The notes: generated by a model not told the origin, from the sequence alone. A stretch of 64,000 nt of DNA from Pseudomonadota bacterium (GCA_023393635.1 JAEWKT010000055.1:14039-78038), one strand, 5' to 3'. Positions 16,981-25,848 are shown, counted from the stretch's first letter. Numbers and translations are program-made.

Positions 16981-17409
16981 TTAGACTGATTTATGATTAA
17001 GAATTTTTATAGTGTTGTGGTCAGGCACGCCCTTAAAAAATTGCTGCAACAATTGTTCAAAAATAGAATCTTTTTGCGAGGCCATGGCAAATAAAGTTAG
17101 TGATGAATGTAATTTTAAATTATCGGGTGAACCAAATATCTCCAAGGCACTTTTATGCGGATGTTGAAGTAATAATGCGGCGCACTCCAACAGACGAGTT
17201 CCTAATATAGGGTGATTTAAGTAATCTTGTGCTTCCTGAATATTTTTAAGTGCAAAACGCTTTGCGATTTCACTACGCCCTAAGCCCAGTAATTGAGGAA
17301 ATATAAACCACATCCAGTGCGAAGTTTTATTTCCTTGAGCCAGCTCTTGTAAAACCTCTGGATATACAGAATTTTGCGCGCTGATAAAATGATTTAGATC
17401 AGTCGTCAT
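16981..17409 (-). CDS. DUF1810 family protein
   Basis: A 142-residue protein with the DUF1810 signature. It opens with L-N-H-F-I-S-A-Q and a Y-P-E-V-L-Q-E-L helix. The conserved H-W-M-W-F-I-F-P-Q-L-L-G-L-G core follows at about residues 31-45, then an A-x-x-Y-L-x-H-P-I-L-G-x-R-L helix. The function of the family is unknown; annotation pipelines sometimes call it calpastatin-like without evidence. It is a single gene with its own upstream hairpin. Confidence 0.88.
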   Translation of the reverse strand: MTTDLNHFISAQNSVYPEVLQELAQGNKTSHWMWFIFPQLLGLGRSEIAKRFALKNIQEAQDYLNHPILGTRLLECAALLLQHPHKSALEIFGSPDNLKLHSSLTLFAMASQKDSIFEQLLQQFFKGVPDHNTIKILNHKSV

Positions 17410-17453
17410 GGCTTCCTCTTATCACACTCAGCAATTCCAAGGCTATGTAGTTA

Positions 17454-17491
17454 GCCAAGGGACTGCAATAAAAATCTATTACTCCCTTGGC
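17454..17491. repeat. 9-bp perfect inverted repeat upstream of the DUF1810 gene
   Basis: GCCAAGGGA at 17454-17462 is matched by TCCCTTGGC at 17483-17491 around a 20-bp AT-rich spacer. It sits 45 bp upstream of the DUF1810 start and could be a terminator-like hairpin for the upstream ytoQ-type gene or an operator. Confidence 0.5.
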
Positions 17492-17557
17492 ATATTTTAT
17501 TTCACTAAAATATTTCTAAAGGTCATATTAATACACCTTTGTTTAACGGTGGCTTGT

Positions 17558-18004
17558 TTAGCCATTATCTTTAAGAATATAAGATAAAATTTCAACAACC
17601 TGCGCTGTGGTCGTGGCCCATGCCTGTGCATTGCCATCCACCTCTTTTAGCGGATGAATAATACTTTCATCATGTAGCGTAATATAAGGTTTGCCCAGTG
17701 CAGCACAAAACCCTGCATCAAATGCAGCATTCCATTGTTTATATTTATCGCCAAAGCGCACAATGACTAGATCAGCTTGTTGAATTAAAGTTTGAGTGCG
17801 AATGGCATTAATCTTGGCTGATTTATGGTCACGCCAAAAGCCATCACTGTGTGGTGCTAACATATCACCTGCCGCATCACTGGCCTCGTGATGGGTAACA
17901 GGGGCAGTAAACACAATATCTAAACCCTTTTGTGCTGCACCTGTTTGAATTTCTTCACGCCAATTTGTATGAATTTCACCAGAAAGATAAACATAAAAAG
18001 ACAT
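17558..18004 (-). CDS. YtoQ family protein
   Basis: The 148-residue protein matches the YtoQ family. It begins with Y-V-Y-L-S-G-E-I-H-T-N-W-R and continues with F-T-A-P-V-T-H-H-E-A-S-D. Later come L-V-I-V-R-F-G-D-K-Y-K-Q-W-N-A-A-F-D-A-G and H-P-L-K-E-V-D. The fold resembles nucleoside 2-deoxyribosyltransferase-like proteins, but no function has been shown for the family. It is a single gene 82 bp downstream of tsaD on the same strand. Confidence 0.85.
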   Translation of the reverse strand: MSFYVYLSGEIHTNWREEIQTGAAQKGLDIVFTAPVTHHEASDAAGDMLAPHSDGFWRDHKSAKINAIRTQTLIQQADLVIVRFGDKYKQWNAAFDAGFCAALGKPYITLHDESIIHPLKEVDGNAQAWATTTAQVVEILSYILKDNG

Positions 18005-18086
18005 GCCAGCTCCTCTTGTTATGCTGTATTAAAAGCCATAGTGTAACAGGTTGAGCAAAATCAGTAGCCAAATAACCACAAGCCAA

Positions 18087-19121
18087 TCACTCTAAAACAG
18101 GTGGCTGTAGCTCGCTCATGGGCCAGCGTGGTATAGTGCTGACACTCAAATCATCCATTTGTCCTGCTTTTAAACGCTGCCAACCTGCAAATGCAATCAT
18201 GGCACCGTTATCAGTACAAAGCGCTGCTTCAGCATAGTAAACCTGTGCATTTATTTTTTTAAGTTCAATGGCCAAACGCTCACGCAACAACTGATTAGCA
18301 CTGACACCCCCAGCAATCACCAGACGTTTTAAGCCCGTTTGTTTTAGTGCTTTAATGGCTTTTTTGGCCAGTGTATCTACCATGGCTTCTTGAAAACTGG
18401 CCGCTAAATCAGCATCGCGCCCTTGGCCTTTTACTTTATTATATTGCGTTAAAACTGCTGTTTTCATACCACTAAAGGAAAAATCCAAAGCCTGATGCAT
18501 CATGGGTCGCGGCAAAGTAAAGGCTTTTGCATCACCTTCTAATGCCAGCTTGGCAATATTTGGCCCACCTGGATAAGGCAAGCCCATCATCTTGGCGACT
18601 TTGTCAAACGCCTCACCTGCTGCGTCATCAATTGACTCCCCCAAAAGCTCATAATGGCCAATGTCATGTGCTGCCATAAGCTGCGTATGTCCACCAGAAA
18701 CCAGCAAAGCCACAAATGGAAATTCAGGTGGATTATCCGACAACAAAGGTGCAAGCAAATGCCCTTCCATATGGTGTACACCAATCGCTGGAATATTTAA
18801 GGCATACGCCAGGCTACGGCCAAACAGTGCACCCGTCATCAGCGCACCCATCAGTCCTGGGCCGCGCGTATAGGCAACGGCATCAATTTGCTGTTTGGTC
18901 ACCCCTGTTTGCTGCAATAACTCCTCTAATAAAGGAAGAAGTTTGCGCACATGATCGCGTGAAGCCAGCTCAGGCACCACACCGCCATATTCTGCGTGTA
19001 ACTGTACCTGACTGTATAAAACCTGCCCCAGCAACCCATGGTTACTCTCAAACTGCCGATCGCCATCAAAAAGCGCGAGACCTGTTTCATCACAAGATGT
19101 TTCTAAGCCTAATACCAGCAT
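18087..19121 (-). CDS. tsaD: tRNA N6-adenosine threonylcarbamoyltransferase TsaD
   Basis: TsaD, with TsaB and TsaE, installs the t6A modification at position 37 of ANN-decoding tRNAs. The ASKHA-fold protein begins L-G-L-E-T-S-C-D-E-T. It carries the metal-binding H-H-M-E-G-H at about residues 111-116, then L-L-V-S-G-G-H-T-Q and the late G-G-V-S-A-N motif. At 344 residues it is full length. It is divergent from rpsU, a widespread gammaproteobacterial arrangement. Confidence 0.98.
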   Translation of the reverse strand: MLVLGLETSCDETGLALFDGDRQFESNHGLLGQVLYSQVQLHAEYGGVVPELASRDHVRKLLPLLEELLQQTGVTKQQIDAVAYTRGPGLMGALMTGALFGRSLAYALNIPAIGVHHMEGHLLAPLLSDNPPEFPFVALLVSGGHTQLMAAHDIGHYELLGESIDDAAGEAFDKVAKMMGLPYPGGPNIAKLALEGDAKAFTLPRPMMHQALDFSFSGMKTAVLTQYNKVKGQGRDADLAASFQEAMVDTLAKKAIKALKQTGLKRLVIAGGVSANQLLRERLAIELKKINAQVYYAEAALCTDNGAMIAFAGWQRLKAGQMDDLSVSTIPRWPMSELQPPVLE

Positions 19122-19185
19122 AAAGGGCCAAACCTGTATATTGATTAACTACAAACAAATAACTACAAACTCACTTATTATAGAC

Positions 19186-19214
19186 TTGTTCTTATAGATG
19201 TAAACGAGTAAAAT
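19186..19214 (+). promoter_or_regulatory. Candidate sigma-70 promoter of rpsU
   Basis: TTGTTC at 19186-19191 and TAAAAT at 19209-19214 are separated by exactly 17 bp. They lie about 115 bp before the rpsU start. Just upstream, AACTACAAAC occurs twice with a 14-bp period (19147-19156, 19161-19170). Confidence 0.4.
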
Positions 19215-19330
19215 AGCCTCCTTTATTGCGTCCTTGTTTTACATTTATCCAAAACTTCTGGATATTGTTAAGTAAATATAGAAGCTTACACAAACAGGGC
19301 GCGTTAATATCAACCTCCAGAGGATGTTAC

Positions 19331-19546
19331 ATGCCACAAGTTAAGTTGAAAGAAGGCGAACCAGTTGACGTTGCAATCCGTCGTTTTAAACGTTCATGCG
19401 AAAAAGCAGGTGTATTAGCTGACGTGCGTAAGCGCGAATTCTATGAAAAACCTACTCAAGAGCGCAAACGTAAAAAAGCGGCTGCTGTTAAGCGCTACGC
19501 AAAAAAACTGGCGCGTGAGTCTATTCGCACAACTCGCTTGTACTAA
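19331..19546 (+). CDS. rpsU: 30S ribosomal protein S21
   Basis: S21 is a small basic protein of the 30S platform needed for translation initiation. The 71-residue sequence is strongly conserved. Its N-terminus has V-A-I-R-R-F-K-R-S-C-E-K-A-G and its C-terminal half is Lys/Arg-rich, ending T-T-R-L-Y. The start is the ATG at 19331 behind AGAGGA; a longer in-frame extension upstream has no support. A small yqeY gene follows after 41 bp. Confidence 0.98.
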   Translation: MPQVKLKEGEPVDVAIRRFKRSCEKAGVLADVRKREFYEKPTQERKRKKAAAVKRYAKKLARESIRTTRLY

Positions 19547-19587
19547 TTATTCGTTTATTTAATATCCGTTAATTGGTAGGCCTGCTA

Positions 19588-20034
19588 ATGAATGCACTTA
19601 AAGCTCAAATTACAGAATCAGTAAAAGTAGCCATGCGTGAACGCGCTATGGATACCCTAACAGTACTTCGTAATGTGCAAGCAGCCATTAAGCAAATAGA
19701 GGTTGATACTCGTGAAGAACTTGATGACGCACGAGTATTAGCAGTTTTAGAGAAACAAATTAAGCAGCGCAAAGAATCGATTACTGCCTTTCAAGGGGCA
19801 GGACGTGAAGAATTGGCGGCTAAAGAACAATTTGAAATCGGGGTGATAAGTCAATTTCTACCAACAGCGTTATCTGAGCAAGAGCTTGAAGCACTGATTG
19901 AAGAAGAAATTAGCGGACAAGGCGCCACGACCATACGAGACATGGGTAAAGTAATGAATGCATTACGCCCAAAAATCGCTGGTCGTGCAGATGCCAGTAT
20001 TGTTTCTAACAAAATAAAAGCACGTTTAAGTTAA
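19588..20034 (+). CDS. yqeY: GatB/YqeY domain-containing protein
   Basis: YqeY is a small protein sharing the C-terminal helical domain of the amidotransferase subunit GatB; it may bind tRNA, but its role is not established. It has the expected 148 residues, with L-R-N-V-Q-A-A-I-K-Q, F-Q-G-A-G-R, L-P-x-x-L-S-E-Q-E-L and a final R-A-D-A-S-I-V-S-N motif. ATG 19588 is chosen over an in-frame TTG 15 bp upstream. In pseudomonads rpsU-yqeY is followed by dnaG and rpoD; here it is followed by a lipase gene instead. Confidence 0.93.
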   Translation: MNALKAQITESVKVAMRERAMDTLTVLRNVQAAIKQIEVDTREELDDARVLAVLEKQIKQRKESITAFQGAGREELAAKEQFEIGVISQFLPTALSEQELEALIEEEISGQGATTIRDMGKVMNALRPKIAGRADASIVSNKIKARLS

Positions 20035-20313
20035 TAGTCTATATTCAGCGTCAGCATACAATTAATATTCAGCATAAAACTGCTTATTATTGAAATTTTA
20101 TTACGCTAACTTTACTCAATGACTTGTATATAACTCATCCATTTTTATTTACATCATCTACTTTGCTTATTCCAAAACTTTAAACTTGTTCTTAAATTTT
20201 AATCGCATATACATATTTACTATAACTTTTTCTTACTCTCTTCCTTATGATAGATCATTAGTTTATTGCGATTCGCTCTAGGCTAAAATCAACTCTATAG
20301 AAAAGGATTTCGT

Positions 20314-21573
20314 ATGCACCCTGCTTCCCACCTGTCTAAAGTTTTGCTCTCCTCTGCATTGGCTTCTGCTTTATTGTTAGTCGGTTGCGGCAGTGATAAT
20401 GATGACTATACGCCAAGCGCTGATTCCAAAAGTCTGGTTACCAAAACTGAAAACTATGCACCTGAGCAAACTGAAGCAAGTACCAGTGTTAGCCAAAAGA
20501 TTACCTATAGTATGCCTGCAATTGCGGGTGGTCAGACTACCGCCACAGCAGTGGTGATGCTACCAAAAGGTAAAGCGCCTGCAGCAGGCTGGCCAATGAT
20601 TGTATGGGCACATGGTACCACAGGGGTTGCAGATCAATGCGCGCCAAGTAATTTAAAAGACAATGATGGCAAATTTACTTTAGGCGGAGCGCTACCTTTA
20701 GTCAGCCAGTTATTAAGTCAGGGCTATGCGATAATTGCACCTGATTATGAGGGTTTAGGCAGTGCAGGTATTCATCCATTTCTCAATTCAAAAAGTGAAA
20801 GTGAGTCCATTATTTCTGCTGTGAAAGCGGCCAAGCAACAATATAATAATCAGTTGTCTAATGACTGGGTAGTAGTAGGTCACTCGCAAGGTGGTCATGC
20901 AGCCATTGCAGCAGCCGAACGTGCTAGCGATGCAGGCCTAAACTTTAAAGGGACAGTGGCTTATGCGCCTGCGTCCAATCTAGGTACTATTCTGCTAGGT
21001 GGTTACGGGCAGGTAAAAAGCCAACTAGGTAAACCAGCAGGTGTTCCTACAGCAAAGGCGGTGCTACCTGATCTTCAGGCGTTTGCTTCCCTCATTTCTG
21101 CAGGTATTATGCAATATCAACCTGCGTTTACCTACGCAACTGGATTCACCAGTCAACGTGCTGTGGATATTGCAGCAAAAGCAGAGTCTGAATGCTATCC
21201 ACAGGTGGCTGCCCAATTTAAGGCAGATGTAGATAACTTTTATGACGATTCAGCCAATAGCAGTAAATTATATCCAGGCCTTGCTGAAAACTTCACTCAA
21301 ATACCTGCGGCAGCAATCTTTTTGCTAGACTCAACCATTGGACAAAAACCAATTGCCCAACCGCTTGTGGTGGTACAGGGTGAGAAAGATGCCACTGTAC
21401 CTGCCGATATTACACGACTGCTTCAGAGTCAAATTCGTACCAGCAATAGCAACAATGCTAATATCCAGTTTAAATACCAGGCAGATAAAGACCATGGTAG
21501 TGTCATTGGTGATGCTTTAAATCCAAATGGTGAACTGGCTACATTCTTAAAAGCTAATCTACCTGCCAACTAA
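20314..21573 (+). CDS. Secretory lipase-like alpha/beta hydrolase, lipoprotein
   Basis: A lipoprotein signal peptide with lipobox L-V-G-C (Cys25) precedes a Ser/Asp-rich linker and an alpha/beta hydrolase domain. The oxyanion region is W-A-H-G-T-T-G and the nucleophile elbow is G-H-S-Q-G-G with Ser191. Downstream candidates for the acid and base are Asp in G-E-K-D-A and His in K-D-H-G-S. The layout fits the secretory-lipase (LIP) family, and 419 residues is typical. The protein is probably anchored in the outer membrane and cleaves acylglycerols or esters. AAAGGA precedes the ATG and a perfect terminator follows. Confidence 0.85.
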   Translation: MHPASHLSKVLLSSALASALLLVGCGSDNDDYTPSADSKSLVTKTENYAPEQTEASTSVSQKITYSMPAIAGGQTTATAVVMLPKGKAPAAGWPMIVWAHGTTGVADQCAPSNLKDNDGKFTLGGALPLVSQLLSQGYAIIAPDYEGLGSAGIHPFLNSKSESESIISAVKAAKQQYNNQLSNDWVVVGHSQGGHAAIAAAERASDAGLNFKGTVAYAPASNLGTILLGGYGQVKSQLGKPAGVPTAKAVLPDLQAFASLISAGIMQYQPAFTYATGFTSQRAVDIAAKAESECYPQVAAQFKADVDNFYDDSANSSKLYPGLAENFTQIPAAAIFLLDSTIGQKPIAQPLVVVQGEKDATVPADITRLLQSQIRTSNSNNANIQFKYQADKDHGSVIGDALNPNGELATFLKANLPAN

Positions 21574-21592
21574 CCTGTTGCAGGTAATCATA

Positions 21593-21618
21593 AAAAGAGC
21601 GAAACTATTCGCTCTTTT
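21593..21618. terminator. Bidirectional terminator between the lipase and vWA genes
   Basis: A perfect 11-bp inverted repeat (AAAAGAGCGAA with TTCGCTCTTTT) around loop ACTA has T-runs on both strands. It separates two convergent genes. Confidence 0.9.
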
Positions 21619-21737
21619 CATTGGCTTATAAATTATTTAATTAATTAAAATAATCGTGCCCAGCATGTGCTCAAACTTCTAACAAACCAAGCAATTACCA
21701 GACAATCACTACTAAACTAAGCAAATACATATTAAGT

Positions 21738-22925
21738 TTAGCGCGATAAATACCGTGTCATATCCTCAATGCCCTTTAAAGTCATGGGATACATTTTATC
21801 TTCAAAAATTTGCTTAATGGCTGCAATGGTTTGTGTGTAATGCCAATAGTTTTCAGCTTCAGGGTTTAACCATGCAGTTTTGCTGAAATGCTGGCGTATG
21901 CGATGCAACCAAACGCTGCCCGCCTCATCATTCATATATTCTACTGAACCACCACGTGATACCAGCTCATACGGTGCCATACTAGCATCACCTACAAAAA
22001 TTACACGGTAATCCCGTCCATAGGTATTCATCAAATCCCATGTACTCATACGACTGCTAGAACGGCGCGTATTGTCTTTCCACACATGGTCATATAAACA
22101 GTTATGGAAATAAAAATACTCTAAAGTTTTAAATTCAGTTTTTGCGGCACTAAACAGTTTTTCGCATTGCTGGATATAACTGTCCATGGAGCCACCGATA
22201 TCAAACAGCATTAATACCTTAACGCGATTACGGCGCTCTGGTACCATTTGAATATCAAGCATGCCCTGCCGTGCTGTAGAATCAATCGTACCATCAATAT
22301 CTAGCTCTTCGGCTGCACCTTGGCGCGCAAAACGACGCAAACGACGCAGTGCAATTTGCATTTGACGGGTGCCCAATACCTGATCATCGTCCAAATTCTG
22401 GAATTGACGTTTCTCCCATACCTTAACTGCCGAACGTTGACGTGACGGGCCACCGATCCGCACCCCTTCAGGATGATCACCAAAAGCACCAAATGGTGAT
22501 GTACCACCCGTGCCTATCATCTTATTTCCACCCTGATGCTTTTTATGCTGCTCTTTAAGACGTTCTTGCAGCATTTTCATCAGCTCTTCTAAAGAGCCAG
22601 CTTTTTCAAGCGCGGCTTTTTCTTCAGGGCTTAAGGTTTTTTGCAGTAATTCTAAATCTAACCACTCAGGCGGAATTTGCTTTAGCCGCTCTAATAGCTC
22701 ATCGGTATCCAGTGTTTCAATACCTTCAAAATAGTCTTTCATGGCGCGGTCAAATTTATCGTAATAGCGTTCATCTTTGACCAGGCAAAGTTTGGCTAAA
22801 TGATAAAACTCCTCACGATCAGCAAACACCAAACCAGAACGCACTGCTTCGTTTAAATCAAGCAGCTCGGTGGTGGTGACTGGTACACCGTATTTTTTGA
22901 GGGTATAGAACAGATGAACAAACAT
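21738..22925 (-). CDS. vWA domain protein (CoxE-like), partner of the MoxR ATPase
   Basis: The 395-residue protein has an N-terminal helical region and a basic, Gly-rich linker. A von Willebrand factor A domain begins at about residue 235, with the MIDAS-like motif L-F-D-I-G-G-S-M-D-S. A later V-I-F-V-G-D-A-S-M and terminal W-L-N-P motif match the DUF58/CoxE-type vWA proteins. In the usual MoxR-vWA pair the ATPase remodels a target delivered by the vWA protein; the target is unknown here. The MoxR gene lies 153 bp upstream on the same strand, with an unusual palindromic element between them. Confidence 0.87.
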   Translation of the reverse strand: MFVHLFYTLKKYGVPVTTTELLDLNEAVRSGLVFADREEFYHLAKLCLVKDERYYDKFDRAMKDYFEGIETLDTDELLERLKQIPPEWLDLELLQKTLSPEEKAALEKAGSLEELMKMLQERLKEQHKKHQGGNKMIGTGGTSPFGAFGDHPEGVRIGGPSRQRSAVKVWEKRQFQNLDDDQVLGTRQMQIALRRLRRFARQGAAEELDIDGTIDSTARQGMLDIQMVPERRNRVKVLMLFDIGGSMDSYIQQCEKLFSAAKTEFKTLEYFYFHNCLYDHVWKDNTRRSSSRMSTWDLMNTYGRDYRVIFVGDASMAPYELVSRGGSVEYMNDEAGSVWLHRIRQHFSKTAWLNPEAENYWHYTQTIAAIKQIFEDKMYPMTLKGIEDMTRYLSR

Positions 22926-22967
22926 AAAAAGCCTATGAAAAACTACCTACGTTGCGCTTGCTATGTT

Positions 22968-23048
22968 AAAAGCACATTCCGAATGCTCATTTACCCTTGT
23001 GTAAACTCCGCTTCGTCATATGCTTTTGCCTCGCCAGCCCTGCCTCGC
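22968..23048. repeat. Nested palindromic element between the MoxR and vWA genes
   Basis: AAAAGCA (22968-22974) and TGCTTTT (23021-23027) form the outer arms. Inside are CATTC-C-GAATG (22975-22985) and TTTAC/GTAAA (22990-22994, 23001-23005). The direct repeat TGCCTCGC follows at 23027-23034 and 23041-23048. Such compact nested symmetry in an intergenic gap resembles dispersed chromosomal repeats of Moraxellaceae; this is from memory and not verified. Confidence 0.55.
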
Positions 23049-23078
23049 TTAATTTTTCAGAGGCTTTTAAGATAAAGT

Positions 23079-23930
23079 TTAACGGCGTGACATAAAGGCC
23101 AGCCGCTCTAGCAATTGCACATCTTGCTCATTTTTAATGAGCGCACCATACAATGGTGGAATAGCAGATTTAGGATCACGGTTACGCAATACATCTTCTG
23201 GCATGTCATCGGCCATCAATAAACTTAGCCAATCAATCAGCTCGCTGGTTGAAGGTGGTTTTTTAAGACCTGGTACGTCACGCAACTTGAAAAATACCTG
23301 TAGTGCTTCGCTGACCAATGTTTCGCGTATTTGTGGAAAATGGACATCAATAATTTGACGCATGGTGGCTTCGTCGGGGAACTCAATATAATGGAAGAAG
23401 CAACGACGCAAAAATGCATCTGGCAGCTCTTTTTCATTATTTGAAGTGATAATAACGATAGGACGCTGCTTGGCACTGATGGTTTCGCCCGTTTCATAAA
23501 CATAAAACGCCATACGATCTAGCTCATGCAGCAAGTCGTTTGGAAATTCAATATCAGCTTTATCCACTTCATCAATTAGTAATACGCAACGCTCTTCGCT
23601 GGTAAATGCTTCCCAGAGCTTACCTGGCTTAATATAGTGGCCAATATCATAGACCTTGTCTTCACCCAGCTGGCTATCACGCAAACGTGACACCGCATCG
23701 TACTCATATAAGCCTTGCTGGGCTTTGGTAGTGGATTTAATGTGCCACGTAATCAGTTTCATGCCTAAGCTTTGCGCAACTTGCTCGGCCAGTAAGGTTT
23801 TTCCTGTCCCTGGTTCGCCTTTTACCAATAATGGCTTTTGCAAGGTACGGGCTGCATTGACAGCCAAACGTAAGTTGTCGGTAGCGATATATTGACTGGT
23901 GCCAGTAAATTTTTGCTGTTGTATGGTCAT
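23079..23930 (-). CDS. MoxR-family AAA+ ATPase
   Basis: MoxR ATPases are chaperone-like AAA+ proteins that act with vWA-domain partners. Walker A is G-E-P-G-T-G-K-T at residues 38-45 and Walker B is L-L-I-D-E-V-D-K-A-D at about 116-125. Sensor 1 is the following I-I-T-S-N-N-E-K-E-L-P-D-A-F-L-R-R-C motif with an arginine finger. At 283 residues it is a compact single-domain member. It is transcribed ahead of the vWA gene. A small membrane protein gene lies 17 bp upstream on the same strand, suggesting one transcription unit. Confidence 0.93.
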   Translation of the reverse strand: MTIQQQKFTGTSQYIATDNLRLAVNAARTLQKPLLVKGEPGTGKTLLAEQVAQSLGMKLITWHIKSTTKAQQGLYEYDAVSRLRDSQLGEDKVYDIGHYIKPGKLWEAFTSEERCVLLIDEVDKADIEFPNDLLHELDRMAFYVYETGETISAKQRPIVIITSNNEKELPDAFLRRCFFHYIEFPDEATMRQIIDVHFPQIRETLVSEALQVFFKLRDVPGLKKPPSTSELIDWLSLLMADDMPEDVLRNRDPKSAIPPLYGALIKNEQDVQLLERLAFMSRR

Positions 23931-23947
23931 AACAAAATCACAATTGG

Positions 23948-24316
23948 TTATTCAATAGGAGTGGGTTGGCGATATTGCTGATATTTATTCCACAGATATG
24001 CCAAAAAGAAGCCCAGTGCAGAGATAAATAAAATAGGAATCAGATTCGTCCAGATCAGGTGTTTTTCATCTGTTAATAAGCCAAATAACAAGCCAACAAT
24101 GGCAGGTGCTATCTGGGCATTTGCCCCTTCGGTAATGGTAGGTGACAATAGCAACGCAAATAACAGAATCCAGCTCATTCCGCCAAAGGGACGCGGCACT
24201 GCTCTGGCAATAAAATACCAAAGCCAAAGCACAATTAAACTACCGCCCAAATATACGACTATTGCCAGATTATATTCAGGAATATTGTCAAGCGCAGAAA
24301 ATAAATCAGGCACCAC
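23948..24316 (-). CDS. Small integral membrane protein, unknown function
   Basis: A 122-residue protein with about four hydrophobic helices (roughly residues 18-36, 46-60, 67-80 and 88-108) and a short basic tail. I recognise no family. The first loop contains R-P-F-G-G-M-S, and P-T-I-T-E-G-A lies in the second. Its start overlaps the ycgL-type gene by 11 bp and its stop is 17 bp before the MoxR gene, so it sits in the middle of a four-gene minus-strand run. Confidence 0.75.
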   Translation of the reverse strand: MVPDLFSALDNIPEYNLAIVVYLGGSLIVLWLWYFIARAVPRPFGGMSWILLFALLLSPTITEGANAQIAPAIVGLLFGLLTDEKHLIWTNLIPILFISALGFFLAYLWNKYQQYRQPTPIE

Positions 24317-24611
24317 GTAATCCCTCAGGGGCAGGCGCAGAAGCAGAGATTAACCCTTCTGGCGGTAGCTGCAAAAAATAGCCTTGCTGCTTAAATGAGG
24401 TTAAAACATCTTTGACATTAACACGTGCCAATTTACGCTCAGGCGTTAATTCAAGATGCATGACAAAATTTGCACGCCCAAACGCTAATTTAAGATCAGC
24501 AGGAACAGCATGTAGTGGATCAATGACATCTGCATCATTTGGGTAGTTTGGCCTCGCAATATAAAGATACATCTCATCTTTTTTGCTTGATTTATAGATA
24601 TCGCAATGCAT
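24306..24611 (-). CDS. YcgL domain-containing protein
   Basis: The 101-residue sequence starts M-H-C-D-I-Y-K-S-S-K-K-D-E-M-Y-L-Y-I and continues with L-x-x-x-F-G-x-x-x-F-V-M-H-L-E-L. Then comes R-K-L-A-R-V-N-V-K-D-V-L, the YcgL (DUF709) pattern. Its function is unknown. The family gene commonly lies next to RNase D in pseudomonads, and rnd is indeed the next gene upstream here (94-bp gap). It overlaps the downstream membrane-protein gene by 11 bp. Confidence 0.9.
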   Translation of the reverse strand: MHCDIYKSSKKDEMYLYIARPNYPNDADVIDPLHAVPADLKLAFGRANFVMHLELTPERKLARVNVKDVLTSFKQQGYFLQLPPEGLISASAPAPEGLRGA

Positions 24612-24705
24612 TAATTTTCACACTCATTACAGACAACTCACATTAGCATACACTATATTAAGTGAATGAGACTGACCAAAAGTATGCACTCTCGAGTCTC
24701 TTTTG

Positions 24706-25848
24706 CTAATCAATGGGTGACATCTCAGCCGCCAATACTTTCTGCTGCTGATTTAATAAATTTAAAATAGGCTGGGTTAGCATCTCATAACGCCAACCCA
24801 ATAAATGCTCTGGCAGCATGATTTCGTCCTGTTTTAATGCCACAGTATTAATCATGGCACTCAGCCATTTCTTACGCAACAACACCTCTGCAGGCACCTG
24901 GATATCACTGCTCAAATTTGCCACGTACTGGTGTACCTGATCTAATAGCTCATTATTTTTAAAACGGATAGGGCGTGGTAACCGTGATGGCCATAACTCA
25001 GGCTCTGGCAAATAGTGCAGTAAATCAATTATGGTTTTGCCATGCTCACGCAAAATATTGGGACGTATGTCCTTGATATGCTGAAGCTGGTACACATTGA
25101 TAGGTTGTTTTTCTAATAAATCCATCATGACGCTATTTTTTAAAATAAAGCTTTTAGGCTGATCGGTTGCGCGGGCAATTTGCTCACGCCATACACACAG
25201 CTGTTGCAATTGGGCAAGCTGCTTGCGGTTATGCCTAAAGTTGGCCGCATCTAAATATAGCTCAGTAAATGGCCGCTCAGTGGCAATATCCTGCGCGCTA
25301 ATAGCGCAATCTTGCAATACAAAATCCCATGTTTGTTTTTGTTTTAATTGCTCGCGCACCTTAATGGCTAAGGTTGGCAGATGAATCACGTCATTAGCGG
25401 CATAATGCAATTGCTCTGGACGTAAAGGCCGCGCTAACCAATTAGAACGCGTTTCACCTTTATCAATGTGTACATCCAGTTCCTGGCTTAATGCTTGCTG
25501 ATAACTCACTTGTAAACCATGACCTAAAAAAGCTAAGCCCACCTGGGTATCAAAGATGTTTGAAAGTGGCTTTTGATTGGCGTAATAATGAATTAAATCG
25601 AGGTCTTCACCGCAAGCATGAAATACGTTGAGGCGCGCATTAAAAATAAGCAACCATAGGTCGCTTAAGTCCAGTGTTTTTCCATCCAGCAAAAACACCT
25701 TTCCATCTACATTAATTTGTAATAGCCCAAGACAGGGCCTTAATGTATTGACCTTTATAAATTCAGTGTCCAGAGCATAGGTATCTGTTGCCGCCATTGA
25801 CGCGTACAGATCATACAGCTGATCCTGCTGAGCGATGTACTGGAACAT
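24706..25848 (-). CDS. rnd: Ribonuclease D
   Basis: RNase D is a 3'-5' exonuclease in tRNA and small-RNA maturation. The DEDD exonuclease domain is visible as D-T-E-F at about residue 27-30, A-C-G-E-D-L-D-L-I at about 78-86 and Y-A-A-N-D-V-I-H-L at about 149-157. An HRDC domain with W-R-E-Q-I-A-R and I-L-K-N-S follows at about 205-285. At 380 residues it is the normal length. Confidence 0.95.
   Translation of the reverse strand: MFQYIAQQDQLYDLYASMAATDTYALDTEFIKVNTLRPCLGLLQINVDGKVFLLDGKTLDLSDLWLLIFNARLNVFHACGEDLDLIHYYANQKPLSNIFDTQVGLAFLGHGLQVSYQQALSQELDVHIDKGETRSNWLARPLRPEQLHYAANDVIHLPTLAIKVREQLKQKQTWDFVLQDCAISAQDIATERPFTELYLDAANFRHNRKQLAQLQQLCVWREQIARATDQPKSFILKNSVMMDLLEKQPINVYQLQHIKDIRPNILREHGKTIIDLLHYLPEPELWPSRLPRPIRFKNNELLDQVHQYVANLSSDIQVPAEVLLRKKWLSAMINTVALKQDEIMLPEHLLGWRYEMLTQPILNLLNQQQKVLAAEMSPID

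Noticed and set aside
19226..19330. N-terminal extension of rpsU
   Set aside because: S21 is 71 residues in this group and the internal ATG has a proper AGAGGA site; the extension overlaps the promoter region.
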